Below are positions 16,398 through 26,251 of a stretch of DNA of 46,172 bases, piece by piece. The DNA comes from Acidobacteria bacterium RIFCSPLOWO2_02_FULL_61_28. Lineage in GTDB: Bacteria > Acidobacteriota > Terriglobia > 2-12-FULL-54-10. The notes under the pieces were generated by a model. The model did no database searches and had not been told where the DNA came from. It worked only from the letters and a program-made list of their open reading frames with translations. How positions within the stretch are numbered: position 1 is the first letter of the stretch; each line of letters starts with the position of its first letter. Location of the stretch: NCBI GenBank assembly GCA_001767035.1, contig MEKR01000138.1, forward strand, positions 1 to 46,172, given 5' to 3'. Position numbers and translations under genes: made by a program.

Positions 16398-17117
16398 ATG
16401 GAAAAACCACAGTGGAGCGAGAGGGAAGAGAAAGGTGAATTTGGGCAGGACTATGTTAGGAGCATAATCAAGAGTGGTTGGCGGGGGCTTGTGCAACCGG
16501 TCGAGGGTGTCCGTGACCGAGGAATCGATTTTGTTGTACTAGATGTCCTCCGAAGTTCCGCTACAGGTTACCAGTTTAACATTCAGGTCAAGACCAGCGA
16601 CTACGGCCTGAAATATCGTGGTGATAGCTTTCCAGTCAAATTGGAAAGGAAGCACATTGAGCTATGGCGGGATAGCAATGTCCCTGTCGTCCTCGTGTGC
16701 GTGGATGTCGGTCCTCCGCCCGTGGCATTCTGGAAGCTGATCCGCCCGGGGGAAAATGTCAAATCCATCCGAATGGAAAGGGGTTACGTATTGCACGCTG
16801 CTTCGCGAGATGCTGTCATTGCGGAAATCCTCCGCGCATTTCCTAAGCCCGTGCAGCCCGCAATGGGAGAAGTTTTGGATTTCCCCCTCCATTCCGGTAT
16901 CCGTGACTGCGCCAAGAATTACTACTATCAGGAACTAATGAAGAGACCTCAACCTCATCCACTTTTTGGGCCCATAGAGTTTACCTGGAAAGGATGGCGC
17001 CATCTCACGAGAAGGTCCCGCTCCCTTTGGAAGATACTGATGTCACTGCAGTTGCTGCCCTCTGTCCGGGCTGTTCTGGATGGTGGAGGTCGCCTTTTTG
17101 ACAAGAAGGTTTTTTAA
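16398..17117 (+). CDS. DUF4365-type PD-(D/E)xK nuclease-like protein, probably truncated by an in-frame stop
   Basis: The first 140 residues match DUF4365 proteins, which have a restriction-endonuclease-like core: EFGQDYVRSIIKSGW, then the acidic RDRGIDFVVLDV and QFNIQVKTSD, the usual D...xVK catalytic pattern. The second part (PLFGPIEFTWKGWRHL and onward) is unfamiliar. AAAGGAG precedes the ATG by 5 bases, and an AT-rich stretch with TATTATACT (about 16311-16321) may be a promoter. The frame ends with TAA at 17115 but stays open for 77 further codons that look coding, so a longer 317-residue protein may have been cut by a nonsense mutation. GC content is lower than in the neighbours, which suggests transfer. 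A defence role is possible but not shown. Confidence 0.7.
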   Translation: MEKPQWSEREEKGEFGQDYVRSIIKSGWRGLVQPVEGVRDRGIDFVVLDVLRSSATGYQFNIQVKTSDYGLKYRGDSFPVKLERKHIELWRDSNVPVVLVCVDVGPPPVAFWKLIRPGENVKSIRMERGYVLHAASRDAVIAEILRAFPKPVQPAMGEVLDFPLHSGIRDCAKNYYYQELMKRPQPHPLFGPIEFTWKGWRHLTRRSRSLWKILMSLQLLPSVRAVLDGGGRLFDKKVF

Positions 17118-17351
17118 CCGGTTCGACGCGGCGCCTTCGACCACTATAAGACATTATTCGTGTTTAATCGGGTAGTGGAGTTTGCACATCGAGTTCCAGC
17201 GTGGGTGCAGATTGCGATTGAGGTACGAGCCACGATTCCCGTCGACTTCACAATGAGGGTTCCATACGATCCTAGTAGGAAGCTCAGCTACAAGTTCTTC
17301 GGTCTCACGGAACTAGCTGATCCTGTAAAGGCGGGGGATCTAAGCAGTTAG
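17118..17351 (+). pseudogene. In-frame continuation of the DUF4365-type gene after its stop codon
   Basis: The frame of the upstream gene continues without a stop from 17118 to the TAG at 17349. It reads PVRRGAFDHYKTLFVFNRVV and then AHRVPAWVQIAIEVRA, which is protein-like. There is no ribosome binding site at the internal ATG-like codons (first possible start GTG at 17160). The simplest reading is the severed C-terminus of the gene before it. Confidence 0.5.
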
Positions 17352-17541
17352 CAGTGGGCCGTGGGTCCACCGGGCTCCCTAAGCAGCGGCCGTAAACGGC
17401 GGCTACTCAAAGAGCGTCCCAGGTTGCAACTGGTCACTCTTAGCCGGAAAAAAACCACGGCCACTTCATCTTAGTGCCACTATGCATCAGTGTCAATCGA
17501 GTTCTGGCAAGGTCCTTATCCAATCCCATAAATGGGTTGCA

Positions 17542-17790
17542 TTAGTGGAGAACTGAACCAAACAGCAGCGGGATGACCTCTGCCAGCAGGCGGTCCATCT
17601 GCGTCTCCAGGTCGCTCGCGGCAAAGCGGACGACGAAGTGGCGGACGCCGGCTTGCGCCAACTCCCGCAGAGCGTCCGCGCAGCGTTCCGGTTCGCCGGC
17701 CACGACGGTCTGTGTCCGCGCCGCGATGGCTGCGAGCATCGTCAGCGCCTCAAAGCGGGATCGCGGTTTGGATTGACCGCTCCATTACTG
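17542..17790 (-). pseudogene. Internally deleted LLM-class (luciferase-like) flavin monooxygenase remnant
   Basis: The minus-strand frame reads WSGQSKPRSRFEALTMLAAI, resembling the N-terminal region of luciferase-like F420/FMN oxidoreductases (FEALT.LAA.AART). It then runs directly into VVAGEPERCADALRELAQAG and VRHFVVRFAASDLETQMDRL, which matches the extreme C-terminus of that family. Roughly 200 or more middle residues are missing. An in-frame TAA precedes the WSG. The remnant sits directly downstream of glpX (15 bp). Confidence 0.65.
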
Positions 17791-17805
17791 TCGCGGCTCG
17801 GATAC

Positions 17806-18789
17806 TTACTGGAAGCGCACTTTGACGTCGGGGCGTTTTTCCAGGTGGACCGTGTCAATGAAGCGGACCTTGGCCGAGGTCATGGTCATCACGAGCGAGG
17901 AGGTGCGGGTCCCGTCGCCGAAGAAGCGGACGCCGCGCAGGAGGTTCCCGTCGGTGACGCCGGTGGCCGCGAACAGGATCTGCTTGCCGGTCGCCAGTTC
18001 GCTGGTGGTATAGATTCGCTTGGGGTCGCGGACGCCCATGCCTTTGGCGCGTTCCTGCAACTCGGGCGTGTCGAGCACGAGGCGGGCGATGATTTCCCCG
18101 TTCAGGCAGCGCAGCGCGGCGGCGGTCAAGACCCCTTCGGGAGCGCCGCCAATCCCCATGACGGCGTGAACGCCCGTGCCGACTACCGCCACCGAGATGC
18201 CGGCCGAGAGGTCTCCGTCGCCAATCAGGCGGATGCGGGCGCCGGCGGCGCGGATGTCCTCAATCAGCTTCTTATGGCGGGGCCGGTCGAGCACGATGAC
18301 GACCAAGTCTTCGATGTCGCGGTCCATGCGGCGGGCGATCGCCCGCAAGTTCACCTTCACCGGAGCGTCCAGTTCTACAACTCCCTTACAGGAAGGCCCC
18401 ACAATGATCTTCTCCATGTAACAGTCCGGGGCGTTGAGCAGGCCGCCTTGCTCGCTGGCGGCCAGGACCGCGATGGAGTTGGGCGCGCCAGTGGCGCAGA
18501 GGTTGGTTCCTTCGAGCGGGTCCACGGCGATGTCCACCTTCCGCAGCGATAAGCCGCTGCTGATTCCCGCGCCGAGCTTCTCCCCGATGTACAGCATGGG
18601 GGCTTCATCGCGCTCGCCTTCGCCGATGACGATCGTGCCTTCGATGGGAAGCGTGTCGAGGGCGCGGCGCATGGCCTCGACCGCCATCTGGTCGGACTTG
18701 TGGGCGTTACCCTCGCCCATGGTGCGCGCGGCGGCGACGGCGGCTTCCTCGACCACGCGGAGAAATTCAAGCGAAAGTTCTAATTCCAT
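17806..18789 (-). CDS. glpX: Class II fructose-1,6-bisphosphatase
   Basis: GlpX hydrolyses fructose 1,6-bisphosphate to fructose 6-phosphate in gluconeogenesis. The 327-residue length is normal. Metal and substrate motifs of the class are present: [60 protein letters not shown] and [17 protein letters not shown]. The last motif includes the conserved glutamate that binds metal. GGAGAA stands 9 bases before the ATG. It is transcribed on the minus strand 40 bp downstream of hicA, and may share a transcript with the genes upstream, though their functions are unrelated. Confidence 0.95.
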   Translation of the reverse strand: MELELSLEFLRVVEEAAVAAARTMGEGNAHKSDQMAVEAMRRALDTLPIEGTIVIGEGERDEAPMLYIGEKLGAGISSGLSLRKVDIAVDPLEGTNLCATGAPNSIAVLAASEQGGLLNAPDCYMEKIIVGPSCKGVVELDAPVKVNLRAIARRMDRDIEDLVVIVLDRPRHKKLIEDIRAAGARIRLIGDGDLSAGISVAVVGTGVHAVMGIGGAPEGVLTAAALRCLNGEIIARLVLDTPELQERAKGMGVRDPKRIYTTSELATGKQILFAATGVTDGNLLRGVRFFGDGTRTSSLVMTMTSAKVRFIDTVHLEKRPDVKVRFQ

Positions 18790-18829
18790 GAGTCCGTTCT
18801 CCTCACGGGGATGGGTTTATCCGATGGCT

Positions 18830-19084
18830 TTATCCGATGACCAGCAGGTTGCCCAAAACCATTCGGGGAAGGAACGCCAGAAATTCCTTTTCCCCTAATC
18901 CGGCGCGTTGCATCTGCGCGCGAAGCAAGGTGGGAGCCAGTTCCCGTTCCAGGGGAAGAACGACGATTTGCCCCGGCGACTTGGTGAGCGAGACGTGCCC
19001 GTTCAGCGCCTTGCCCGCTTTGAAACCCGCCCGCTCGAACGCTTTCACGGCGCGCCGTCCCGAAATCCCGGTGAGACGCGTCAC
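18830..19084 (-). CDS. hicA: HicA-family toxin
   Basis: This 84-residue protein matches the HicA mRNA interferase fold: [17 protein letters not shown], then [20 protein letters not shown] and [20 protein letters not shown]. The histidine in NGHVSL occupies the place of the catalytic HicA histidine. The second usual histidine (consensus VPxHxE) is replaced by PLERE. It starts with GTG at 19084, overlapping the hicB stop by 4 bases (GTGA). Activity is expected to be RNA cleavage, held in check by HicB. Confidence 0.82.
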   Translation of the reverse strand: MTRLTGISGRRAVKAFERAGFKAGKALNGHVSLTKSPGQIVVLPLERELAPTLLRAQMQRAGLGEKEFLAFLPRMVLGNLLVIG

Positions 19085-19314
19085 AGTCGAACCTCAATCT
19101 GGCTGGTAATCACTTCGGGAACTTCCCGCAAGCGCCGCCCCCCGGCTTCCCGAAGGTAAACGCGAATGGCTTTGCGGGCGTTTTTCAGAGCGGCCTCGGC
19201 GGTCTTGCCTTGGGACATGCAGCCCGGCAACTGCGGCACCTCCGCGACATACCCCTTGTAGTCCTTGTCGTAGATGAGGTTCACTAATACCTTGGCGCGA
19301 GTTCGTTCGGGCAT
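19081..19314 (-). CDS. hicB: HicB-family antitoxin
   Basis: The 77-residue protein has the HicB partial RNase H-like fold: VNLIYDKDYKGYVAEVPQLP, then GCMSQGKTAEAALKNARKAI. The C-terminus is short, with no separate DNA-binding domain beyond EVPEVITSQIEV, so autoregulation may be weak or rely on another mechanism. GGAGG precedes the ATG by 5 bases. It lies upstream of hicA with a 4-base overlap, the reverse of the E. coli hicA-hicB order but common elsewhere. Confidence 0.85.
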   Translation of the reverse strand: MPERTRAKVLVNLIYDKDYKGYVAEVPQLPGCMSQGKTAEAALKNARKAIRVYLREAGGRRLREVPEVITSQIEVRL

Positions 19315-19412
19315 TCCGGCCTCCCCGAGCTATTGTGCCACGATTCTTCTCCGGCGGAGCCGCCGGCCCATGCGACGGTTCCTTTTCCCCTGGCTGGTTC
19401 TATTCGCCGGTT

Positions 19413-19628
19413 CTATTCAATGACCACCAAGACCGTGTCGGACTCGACCGTCTGGCCGGGCGTGACCTTGACTTCCTTGACGGAACCCGCCGCCGGCGCG
19501 ACCACGGGGATTTCCATCTTCATCGCTTCGAGCAACACGAGGATCTGGTCCTCTTCCACCTTGTCGCCGACCTTGCACTTGACCTCGAGCACCTTGCCGA
19601 CCATGGGAGCCGTCACCGATTGCGCCAT
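19413..19628 (-). CDS. Biotin carboxyl carrier protein (biotin/lipoyl attachment domain)
   Basis: This 71-residue protein is a single biotinyl domain. The biotin attachment lysine is Lys37 in LLEAMKMEIPV, and the hairpin VTPGQTVESDTVLVVIE closes the barrel. It lacks the N-terminal part of AccB of acetyl-CoA carboxylase, so it looks like the stand-alone carrier of a propionyl-CoA or other acyl-CoA carboxylase. AAGGAG lies 7 bases before the ATG. A carboxyltransferase beta subunit is encoded 3 kb upstream on the same strand (22700-24253). No biotin carboxylase gene is in the window, so the complex is incomplete here. Confidence 0.9.
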   Translation of the reverse strand: MAQSVTAPMVGKVLEVKCKVGDKVEEDQILVLLEAMKMEIPVVAPAAGSVKEVKVTPGQTVESDTVLVVIE

Positions 19629-19743
19629 TGCTGGTCTCCTTGGGAAAAAACTGCTGCCAAACGATCACGCGCGCGCCTCGCAGCTATAGGGCGATTCCAG
19701 TGGGACGTGAGGGCGGACCGCGCCGCCCCCACCCCATCCGATG

Positions 19744-21441
19744 CTATTGGTAGTTCACTGACTTCGAAGTGAACGATGTGGCCGTCACGTAACCCGCGTC
19801 CAGGCCCGGGGCATTGAAGCGGCTCGGCGTGGTGACACCGCCCACACTCAAGGATCCGGTGGGAAACGTCGAGCCCGCGGCGGCGGCCGGCAGAGCCAAG
19901 AGCACCCCGGAAGGCACCGTAAAGCTGCCCACGCTGGCGCGCTCCAGGCAAACAAAGGCGGCCCCCACGTTGTTCGTGGTATTGAAGGACGAGCCGGAAA
20001 TGTACACGAAACTGTTGGGGTCGCCTCCCGACCAGGTGAGGAGCACGCCCTGCGACCGAGTCACCACGGTAATCGCAGCTTCATTCGTCCAGGTCAGCGC
20101 GGCGGGCATGGTATGAGTGGTGCGGAAGGCGCCGACCGCAGAGCCGCCGCTGCCGTTGTCGAACGTGTAGGCGCCGGGGTCCAGGTAGGGAGTCCCGCCT
20201 CCGCCGAACGGGTCCGTCGGCGGACCGCTCAACTGGGCGCTGTACAGGCCCAGGGACTGTGCCGTCGGCACCAGTTGTTTCGGTCCCCTGGGTCCAGAAA
20301 CGTTGATGGCGGCTCCGGCATCCAGACCCACGGGCCGGATCGGATCGCTGGCCCCGCCTCCCTGTCCGCTGGTGCGGAACGTGGAAATGCTGCAAGCCCC
20401 AATCGAGACCGAGTTGCCCAGCCCCTGAGACCGGGTCAATTGATCGAAGTTGTAGCTGTAGAACACAGCCGCGCCGTAATCGGTCTGGATGTCCACCACT
20501 GGCTGGCCGGGGATTGAAAACTTGGAGGCCGAGCGACTCAGACTGATACTCCCCAGCCGGAAGTTTCCGGTGGTGCGGGCGATCTCCAGATCAGAGCCGG
20601 AGAATCCGTTGGGGTCGGAGCAAACTCCGCCGGAGGAGGAAACCGACAGAGACGTGAAATTGCTGATGACATCCCCGATTTGGATAGATACAGGAACGTA
20701 GCAACCTTCGACGCCCTGGGGGACCTCAAAGGAAATCTGGTCTATGCCGACGCAACAGCCCGAGCGGCCGCGGTAAAGCACGCGGGCCTCGCGCGCGCCG
20801 ACCCAGACACGCAAATTCAAGCTGGTCATGTCGCCCGGAAGCGGCTGGCCCGCTTCGTTCCCGGTGACCGGCCCCAGCCCCGTTCCCCAAAGGATAATCA
20901 CCTGGCCCGGACGCGCCGAGCTGGTGATGGAGTTGAACGGGCGATCGGACTCGGAGTTGACGACCTGCATCACGCCGGGACCGCTGCCGGCCTGGTTCAG
21001 GGAAAACGTCCCGAACGAATTGCGAACCACCGTGATGGGCGACGAGGGACTGGTGACGTTGTTCCGGGTGACCGTCAGCGTTCCGGTGCCCAGGGGAGTA
21101 TTGGAGGGAAGGACCGCAGCCACCTGGCCGGCGCTGGCATAGAGCATAATCGCGTCCAGCGAAGTTCCGCCGACCGTCACCCGGACCGAAGTCCCCGCCA
21201 GTCCCTGCGAAGTGGGGAGCGGAAAGCTGCTGACTTGGACGAGGGTGGCCGGCCCCAGGTTTTGTCCAAACACGATGAAGATCGCGCCTTGCGCAATGCC
21301 GGCGTTGGGCAGGCCCGGCAGCGCGTAACTGGCGCCATTGAGGACCCCGTTCGCCGCGATGCTCGGCTGCTGGGCGTGGGCCCCGACGGACGCAAGAATC
21401 AACCCCGCAAAAACCGAGCTAACAATCAGAATTCGTCTCAT
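19744..21441 (-). CDS. Secreted protein with TIGR03437-like (Solibacter-type) beta domains
   Basis: The 565-residue protein has a signal peptide (MRRILIVSSVFAGLILASVG, cleaved near AHAQ). Two related domains follow. The first has VLNGASYALPGLPNAGIAQG, IFIVFGQNLGP and GTSLDAIMLYASAGQVAAVL. The second has RPGQVIILWGTGLGPVTG, VLYRGRSGCCVGIDQISFEV and VPQGVEGCYVPVSIQ. These match the uncharacterised domain abundant in Solibacter and other Acidobacteriota. The C-terminal 250 residues are glycine- and serine-rich and unfamiliar. ATG 21441 was chosen because GGAG stands 7-8 bases upstream and the signal peptide begins there. Role unknown; an envelope or extracellular protein is likely. Confidence 0.8.
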   Translation of the reverse strand: MRRILIVSSVFAGLILASVGAHAQQPSIAANGVLNGASYALPGLPNAGIAQGAIFIVFGQNLGPATLVQVSSFPLPTSQGLAGTSVRVTVGGTSLDAIMLYASAGQVAAVLPSNTPLGTGTLTVTRNNVTSPSSPITVVRNSFGTFSLNQAGSGPGVMQVVNSESDRPFNSITSSARPGQVIILWGTGLGPVTGNEAGQPLPGDMTSLNLRVWVGAREARVLYRGRSGCCVGIDQISFEVPQGVEGCYVPVSIQIGDVISNFTSLSVSSSGGVCSDPNGFSGSDLEIARTTGNFRLGSISLSRSASKFSIPGQPVVDIQTDYGAAVFYSYNFDQLTRSQGLGNSVSIGACSISTFRTSGQGGGASDPIRPVGLDAGAAINVSGPRGPKQLVPTAQSLGLYSAQLSGPPTDPFGGGGTPYLDPGAYTFDNGSGGSAVGAFRTTHTMPAALTWTNEAAITVVTRSQGVLLTWSGGDPNSFVYISGSSFNTTNNVGAAFVCLERASVGSFTVPSGVLLALPAAAAGSTFPTGSLSVGGVTTPSRFNAPGLDAGYVTATSFTSKSVNYQ

Positions 21442-21562
21442 GCAACGTCTCCAATCTGAGGTAGAGTAGGGGGGATACGTAGCGAGCATCGAACCCGCCA
21501 AACCGCTTTCGTAAGAGCGGTTGGCTATCTTATCATGTTCGGAATGCTTGTACCAAAAATTC

Positions 21563-21628
21563 TTAGCAGCGGCGGGCTTCGAGCGCATCCGCGACGGCTT
21601 GCGGTCGGAAGAGGACGCGTCGCGTCAA
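21563..21628 (-). pseudogene. Truncated RelE/ParE-type toxin remnant
   Basis: The frame starts with TTG overlapping the antitoxin stop by 4 bases (TTGA). It reads MTRRVLFRPQAVADALEARR, the normal start of RelE/ParE toxins, then Cys and a TAA stop after 21 residues. The remaining 70 or so residues of a toxin are absent downstream, so the toxin is deleted while its antitoxin gene stays intact. Confidence 0.7.
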
Positions 21629-21852
21629 TTTCGGCCTAACAACTTCCGCCGCACCTCACTCCAAGGCGCCGCGGAGCCTGGATTCTCGAGATGCTCGGCC
21701 CACCGGCGATCCAGTTCAGCCTTTTGTTCCGGCGTGAGCGCCAGCTCGACTTCGCGTTCGGCATCGCTAAGACTGTCCCAGAGCGCCATTGCCAGTTCCG
21801 CCCGCTCACCTGCGGGAAGTTTGAGGAGTTGAGAAAGCGTATTGGAACTCAT
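21625..21852 (-). CDS. Addiction-module antitoxin of the TIGR02574 type
   Basis: This 75-residue helical, acidic protein has the pattern LLKLPAGERAELAMALWDSL, then LTPEQKAELDRRWAEHLENP and WSEVRRKLLGR, as in the short antitoxins that pair with RelE/ParE-type toxins. The tandem helices wrap the toxin; there is no DNA-binding domain. The toxin gene that should follow is cut to 21 codons (21563-21628). The gene therefore has no visible partner. No strong ribosome binding site is visible before the ATG. Confidence 0.8.
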   Translation of the reverse strand: MSSNTLSQLLKLPAGERAELAMALWDSLSDAEREVELALTPEQKAELDRRWAEHLENPGSAAPWSEVRRKLLGRN

Positions 21853-22066
21853 ATCGTGATCTTTTCACACCGGCACGCTATCGGCAGGGATGCCCTCCGG
21901 CGTGAGCAACACTTTGCGCCGGATCGCCGCCTGCGTAGAGGCCCACGGCACAGAACGACGCGCCGTGGCTACGCACTTCACAAGGATTCGTCTCGAAGGC
22001 ACGAAAAAGGTCGCGGCAACTGGTCCCGGACATGCTGGCCCAATCCAACGCGGTGACGTACCGCGT

Positions 22067-22362
22067 CTACACGAAAGGCCCTTTCCCGCGACTTGCATGC
22101 CACAACGCCAACACTTCAATGCGTGCGGAACGAATCCGGTAGTAGAGATGATAACGGACGCGGCTCAGATGAATCCTGCGGACATCCTCCAGTTTCACGT
22201 TTGTCGCTCGCGCTCCAACGGCTGGCGGCGTGAAATGAGATCAAACCCGCGACGGAGTTCTTCCTGGAACGCTTCGGGAGCTTTGGGCCGGTTTGCCAGC
22301 CACCAAGTCGCTGCTTCTTGTATCTCCGCGGCAGCGCGGCGAGTGATCTTGATTGGCAGCAT
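22067..22362 (-). pseudogene. Frameshifted ParE/RelE-type toxin gene
   Basis: From ATG 22362 the frame reads MLPIKITRRAAAEIQEAATW, WLANRPKAPEAFQEELRRGF, DLISRRQ and then stops at 22195. Shifting by one base near 22225-22240 restores VGARATNVKLEDVRRIHLSR, VRYHLYYRIRSARIEVLALW and HASRGKGPFV, the conserved second half of ParE toxins, ending with TAG at 22067. The two halves together give a normal length of about 97 residues. A single-base indel in the CGCCGCCAG run is the likely cause. Confidence 0.8.
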
Positions 22363-22370
22363 TGCGCCGG

Positions 22371-22580
22371 TTAGGGAAGCTGATTCAAAAAATCTTGTGC
22401 GTCGAGTAATTCTCCCCGATCCGCCTCGGCAATCGCTTCCAGAAGCGCGGCTTCGTCTTCCGCGCTGAGCGCGAAGGTGCGCTCATCGGCTAGGAGGATC
22501 GTGACCGTTGCGCCTTCGCTCAAGGCCTCCCCTTCCACGACGATTTGACCACCGACCACTTTGCCTTTTGTGATACGCAT
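22371..22580 (-). CDS. Antitoxin of a RelBE/ParDE-type pair
   Basis: This 69-residue acidic protein starts with a short beta-hairpin, MRITKGKVVGGQIVVEGEAL, and continues with ALSAEDEAALLEAIAEADRG. It resembles small antitoxins found directly before ParE-type toxins. It ends 8 bp before the frameshifted toxin gene, so the two were one operon. GAGG is seen 12 bases before the ATG, which is a long spacing. With the toxin disrupted, it is probably a leftover. Confidence 0.7.
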   Translation of the reverse strand: MRITKGKVVGGQIVVEGEALSEGATVTILLADERTFALSAEDEAALLEAIAEADRGELLDAQDFLNQLP

Positions 22581-22699
22581 GGTTCGATTTTACCTCTTGG
22601 CCGCAACTTCGTCCACAAACGCCGTCCGCTTCCGATCCAGTCATTTCCGGCTGACTCTCAGTAAGCGCTGCTGCGCCGCACGTGGACCATCGAGAATAC

Positions 22700-24253
<1,554 letters not shown>

Positions 24254-24288
24254 AAACTGTTCCTCCGTGGTAAGAACTCCTATGAAGC

Positions 24289-24466
24289 CGTCAGGGCACG
24301 ACTTCAGTCGTGCCGGTCCGTCAGGCAAGCATAGCGGCTTCAGCCGCTGAGGTGAGTTGGAACGCTGGGAACGTGCCTCCCCGCAACCACCGGGAAGACG
24401 TTCCTCAGGGGCTAAAGCCCTCGTGGTCCGGCCTTGGTCCGGCATGGCTGAAGCCATGCCCTGACG
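24289..24466. repeat. Foldback repeat, copy A (178 bp)
   Basis: Ends are perfect 10-bp inverted repeats, CGTCAGGGCA and TGCCCTGACG. Inside are the palindromes GGCACGACTTCAGTCGTGCC (24295-24314) and GGCATGGCTGAAGCCATGCC near the right end, CGGCTTCAGCCG, and the inverted pair GCCGCTGAGG / CCTCAGGGGC. Related copies are at 31239 and 36038. It separates the acyl-CoA dehydrogenase gene from the carboxyltransferase gene. Confidence 0.9.
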
Positions 24467-24534
24467 AATTCGTGGAATCCGGAATTGTCACTATACTGTG
24501 TGATCCTCAATAACACCTAACCCCGACACCTGGC

Positions 24535-25689
24535 CTACCGGTTCGCCTTGCGATAGCCCAGCGCGTCCTGCGCGATGATAAGCTTCTGGATATTGGCGGA
24601 ACCTTCGACGATTTGATACGACCGCGAATCGCGGAAGTACCGCTCGATGGGATATTCCTTGGAGTAGCCCCAGGCGCCGTAGATTTTCAGAGCGCAGTCG
24701 GCGGCGAAGGCGGCGGTCTCCCCGGCGTAGTACTTGGCCATGGAGGTCTCGAGGTTGTTCGGCCGCCCCTGGTCCTTGAGCGCCGCCGCGCGATAGAGCA
24801 GCAGGCGCGCCGCGTCCTCCTGCACCAGCATCTGCGCGATCATGTCCTGGATCATCTGGTATTCGCCGATCTTCTGCCCGAACTGGACGCGCTGGTTGGC
24901 GTACTGGACCGAGGCCTCGCGGCAGGCGCGGGCCAGGCCCACGGCCCCGGCGCCGCAACTGAGCCGCGTATAGTTCAAGTCCGTCATGCAAATCTTGAAG
25001 CCGTCTCCTTCGTTGCCGACCAAGTTCTCGCGGGGCACCTTGCAGTTGTCGAAGAACAGCTCGCCTGTCGGAGAGGCGTTGGCTCCGAGCTTGTCCGCAA
25101 TGGCTTTCGCGGTGACGCCCGGCTGAGGGAGGTCCACCATGAAGGCGGAGATGCCCCGATGCTTTTTCTCGGGATCGGTGTAGGCATAGACCAGCGCCAC
25201 GTCGGCGACCTGGGCGTTTGAGATCCAGGTCTTGCTGCCGTTCAACACATAGCCGGCGCCGTCGCGCGTGGCGCGGGTCCGCATCGCGGCCACGTCCGAG
25301 CCGGCGTCCGGCTCCGTGATGGCAAAGCAACTGAGCAGTTCGGCGTTCGCAATCTTCGACAGGTACCGCTGCTTCAAATCCTCGCTGGCAAAATCGAGCA
25401 GCGCGCGCGCCGGGCCGATCTGCATATTGATGGCGACGCGCAGGGAACTGTGAATGCGCCCGATTTCCTCCGTGATGATGACGAGCGAGACAAAGCCGGT
25501 ATTGGTCCCGCCATATTCTTCCGGGATGATGCAGCCGAAGAAGCCAAGTTCGCCCATTTTCTGGACGAGGTCTTTGCGGAAGCGGTGCTCCCGGTCGTCT
25601 TCGTCCACCGTGGGAGCGACTTCCTTTTCCGCAAATTTCCGCGCCGCCTCCTGAATGGCCAGCAACTCATCGTTCAAGTCAAAATCCAC
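24535..25689 (-). CDS. Acyl-CoA dehydrogenase
   Basis: This 384-residue FAD enzyme introduces the alpha-beta double bond into acyl-CoA. Family signatures are clear: LLSCFAITEPDAGSDVAAMR (FAD and substrate loop, about 118-137), WISNAQVADVALVYAYTD, QYANQRVQFGQKIGEYQMIQ in the C-terminal helical domain, and the catalytic glutamate expected in YPIERYFRDSRSYQIVEGSA (IVEGSAN at about 361-367). It starts with GTG; AAGGAGG lies 6-7 bases upstream. It is the first gene of a minus-strand group with the acyl-CoA carboxylase subunit downstream, so short- or branched-chain acyl-CoA oxidation is the likely job. Confidence 0.95.
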   Translation of the reverse strand: MDFDLNDELLAIQEAARKFAEKEVAPTVDEDDREHRFRKDLVQKMGELGFFGCIIPEEYGGTNTGFVSLVIITEEIGRIHSSLRVAINMQIGPARALLDFASEDLKQRYLSKIANAELLSCFAITEPDAGSDVAAMRTRATRDGAGYVLNGSKTWISNAQVADVALVYAYTDPEKKHRGISAFMVDLPQPGVTAKAIADKLGANASPTGELFFDNCKVPRENLVGNEGDGFKICMTDLNYTRLSCGAGAVGLARACREASVQYANQRVQFGQKIGEYQMIQDMIAQMLVQEDAARLLLYRAAALKDQGRPNNLETSMAKYYAGETAAFAADCALKIYGAWGYSKEYPIERYFRDSRSYQIVEGSANIQKLIIAQDALGYRKANR

Positions 25690-26251
25690 GATCGTACCTC
25701 CTTGCGATTATCCCTGCGCGGCACAAGCGCAACCGTGCGTCCGCTGGCCAGCGGGGAGAGCATCGTTTAGCATGTTCTGTGCCATCGCGTTCTGCCGGTA
25801 GCCCCAATCACAGTCAACTGCTTTCCCCGTCCGGTTTGCCACCGCCCGCGCGCCCTCCGAATTCTCCCATAAATTCATAGAAAAACTGAAAGGAATGTAT
25901 CAGTTCGGGGGATTTCACCCACTGATTGGGGAATTCTGATGACGGCCGCTGCCCCGCGAACAGGGTAGGGAAATGATGCATGGCCGAGTTCTCGCACGAT
26001 ATTCGGGCCGTGAACAGCGCAAGAGGGCGATGGGAAAGACAGGGAAAGACATATGTTTCCTACTGATCTGCGCCGAGTGGGGAAACATCGGCTCAGGCAG
26101 CAAGGTGTTCGGGAGGCTTGCGTAGCGGGCCGGACGATTTGGTTCCGAAATTGCTCTCCGTAAGACGGGGTATTGGCCTGAGGTGCGGCGTCTGCCCCAG
26201 GGAGGGATTGCTCGGGTGGCAGACGGGTGGCAGAAAAGACCGGAGCATTCG
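25690..26251. other. 562-bp gap between divergent genes, no gene seen
   Basis: I find no convincing coding frame. The words CGAATTCTCCCA near 25860 and TGGGGAATTCTG near 25929 form a loose inverted pair. GGTGGCAGA occurs twice in a row near 26216-26234, close to the start of the His-rich protein. These may be promoter parts, but no clear -35/-10 pair was found. Confidence 0.4.

Noticed and set aside
21855..22066. Additional gene between the two decaying toxin-antitoxin pairs
   Set aside because: Short open frames there lack start signals and family motifs; the stretch looks like non-coding debris.
26150..26251. Riboswitch before the His-rich protein gene
   Set aside because: GGTGGCAGA direct repeats are present but no known riboswitch core could be matched.
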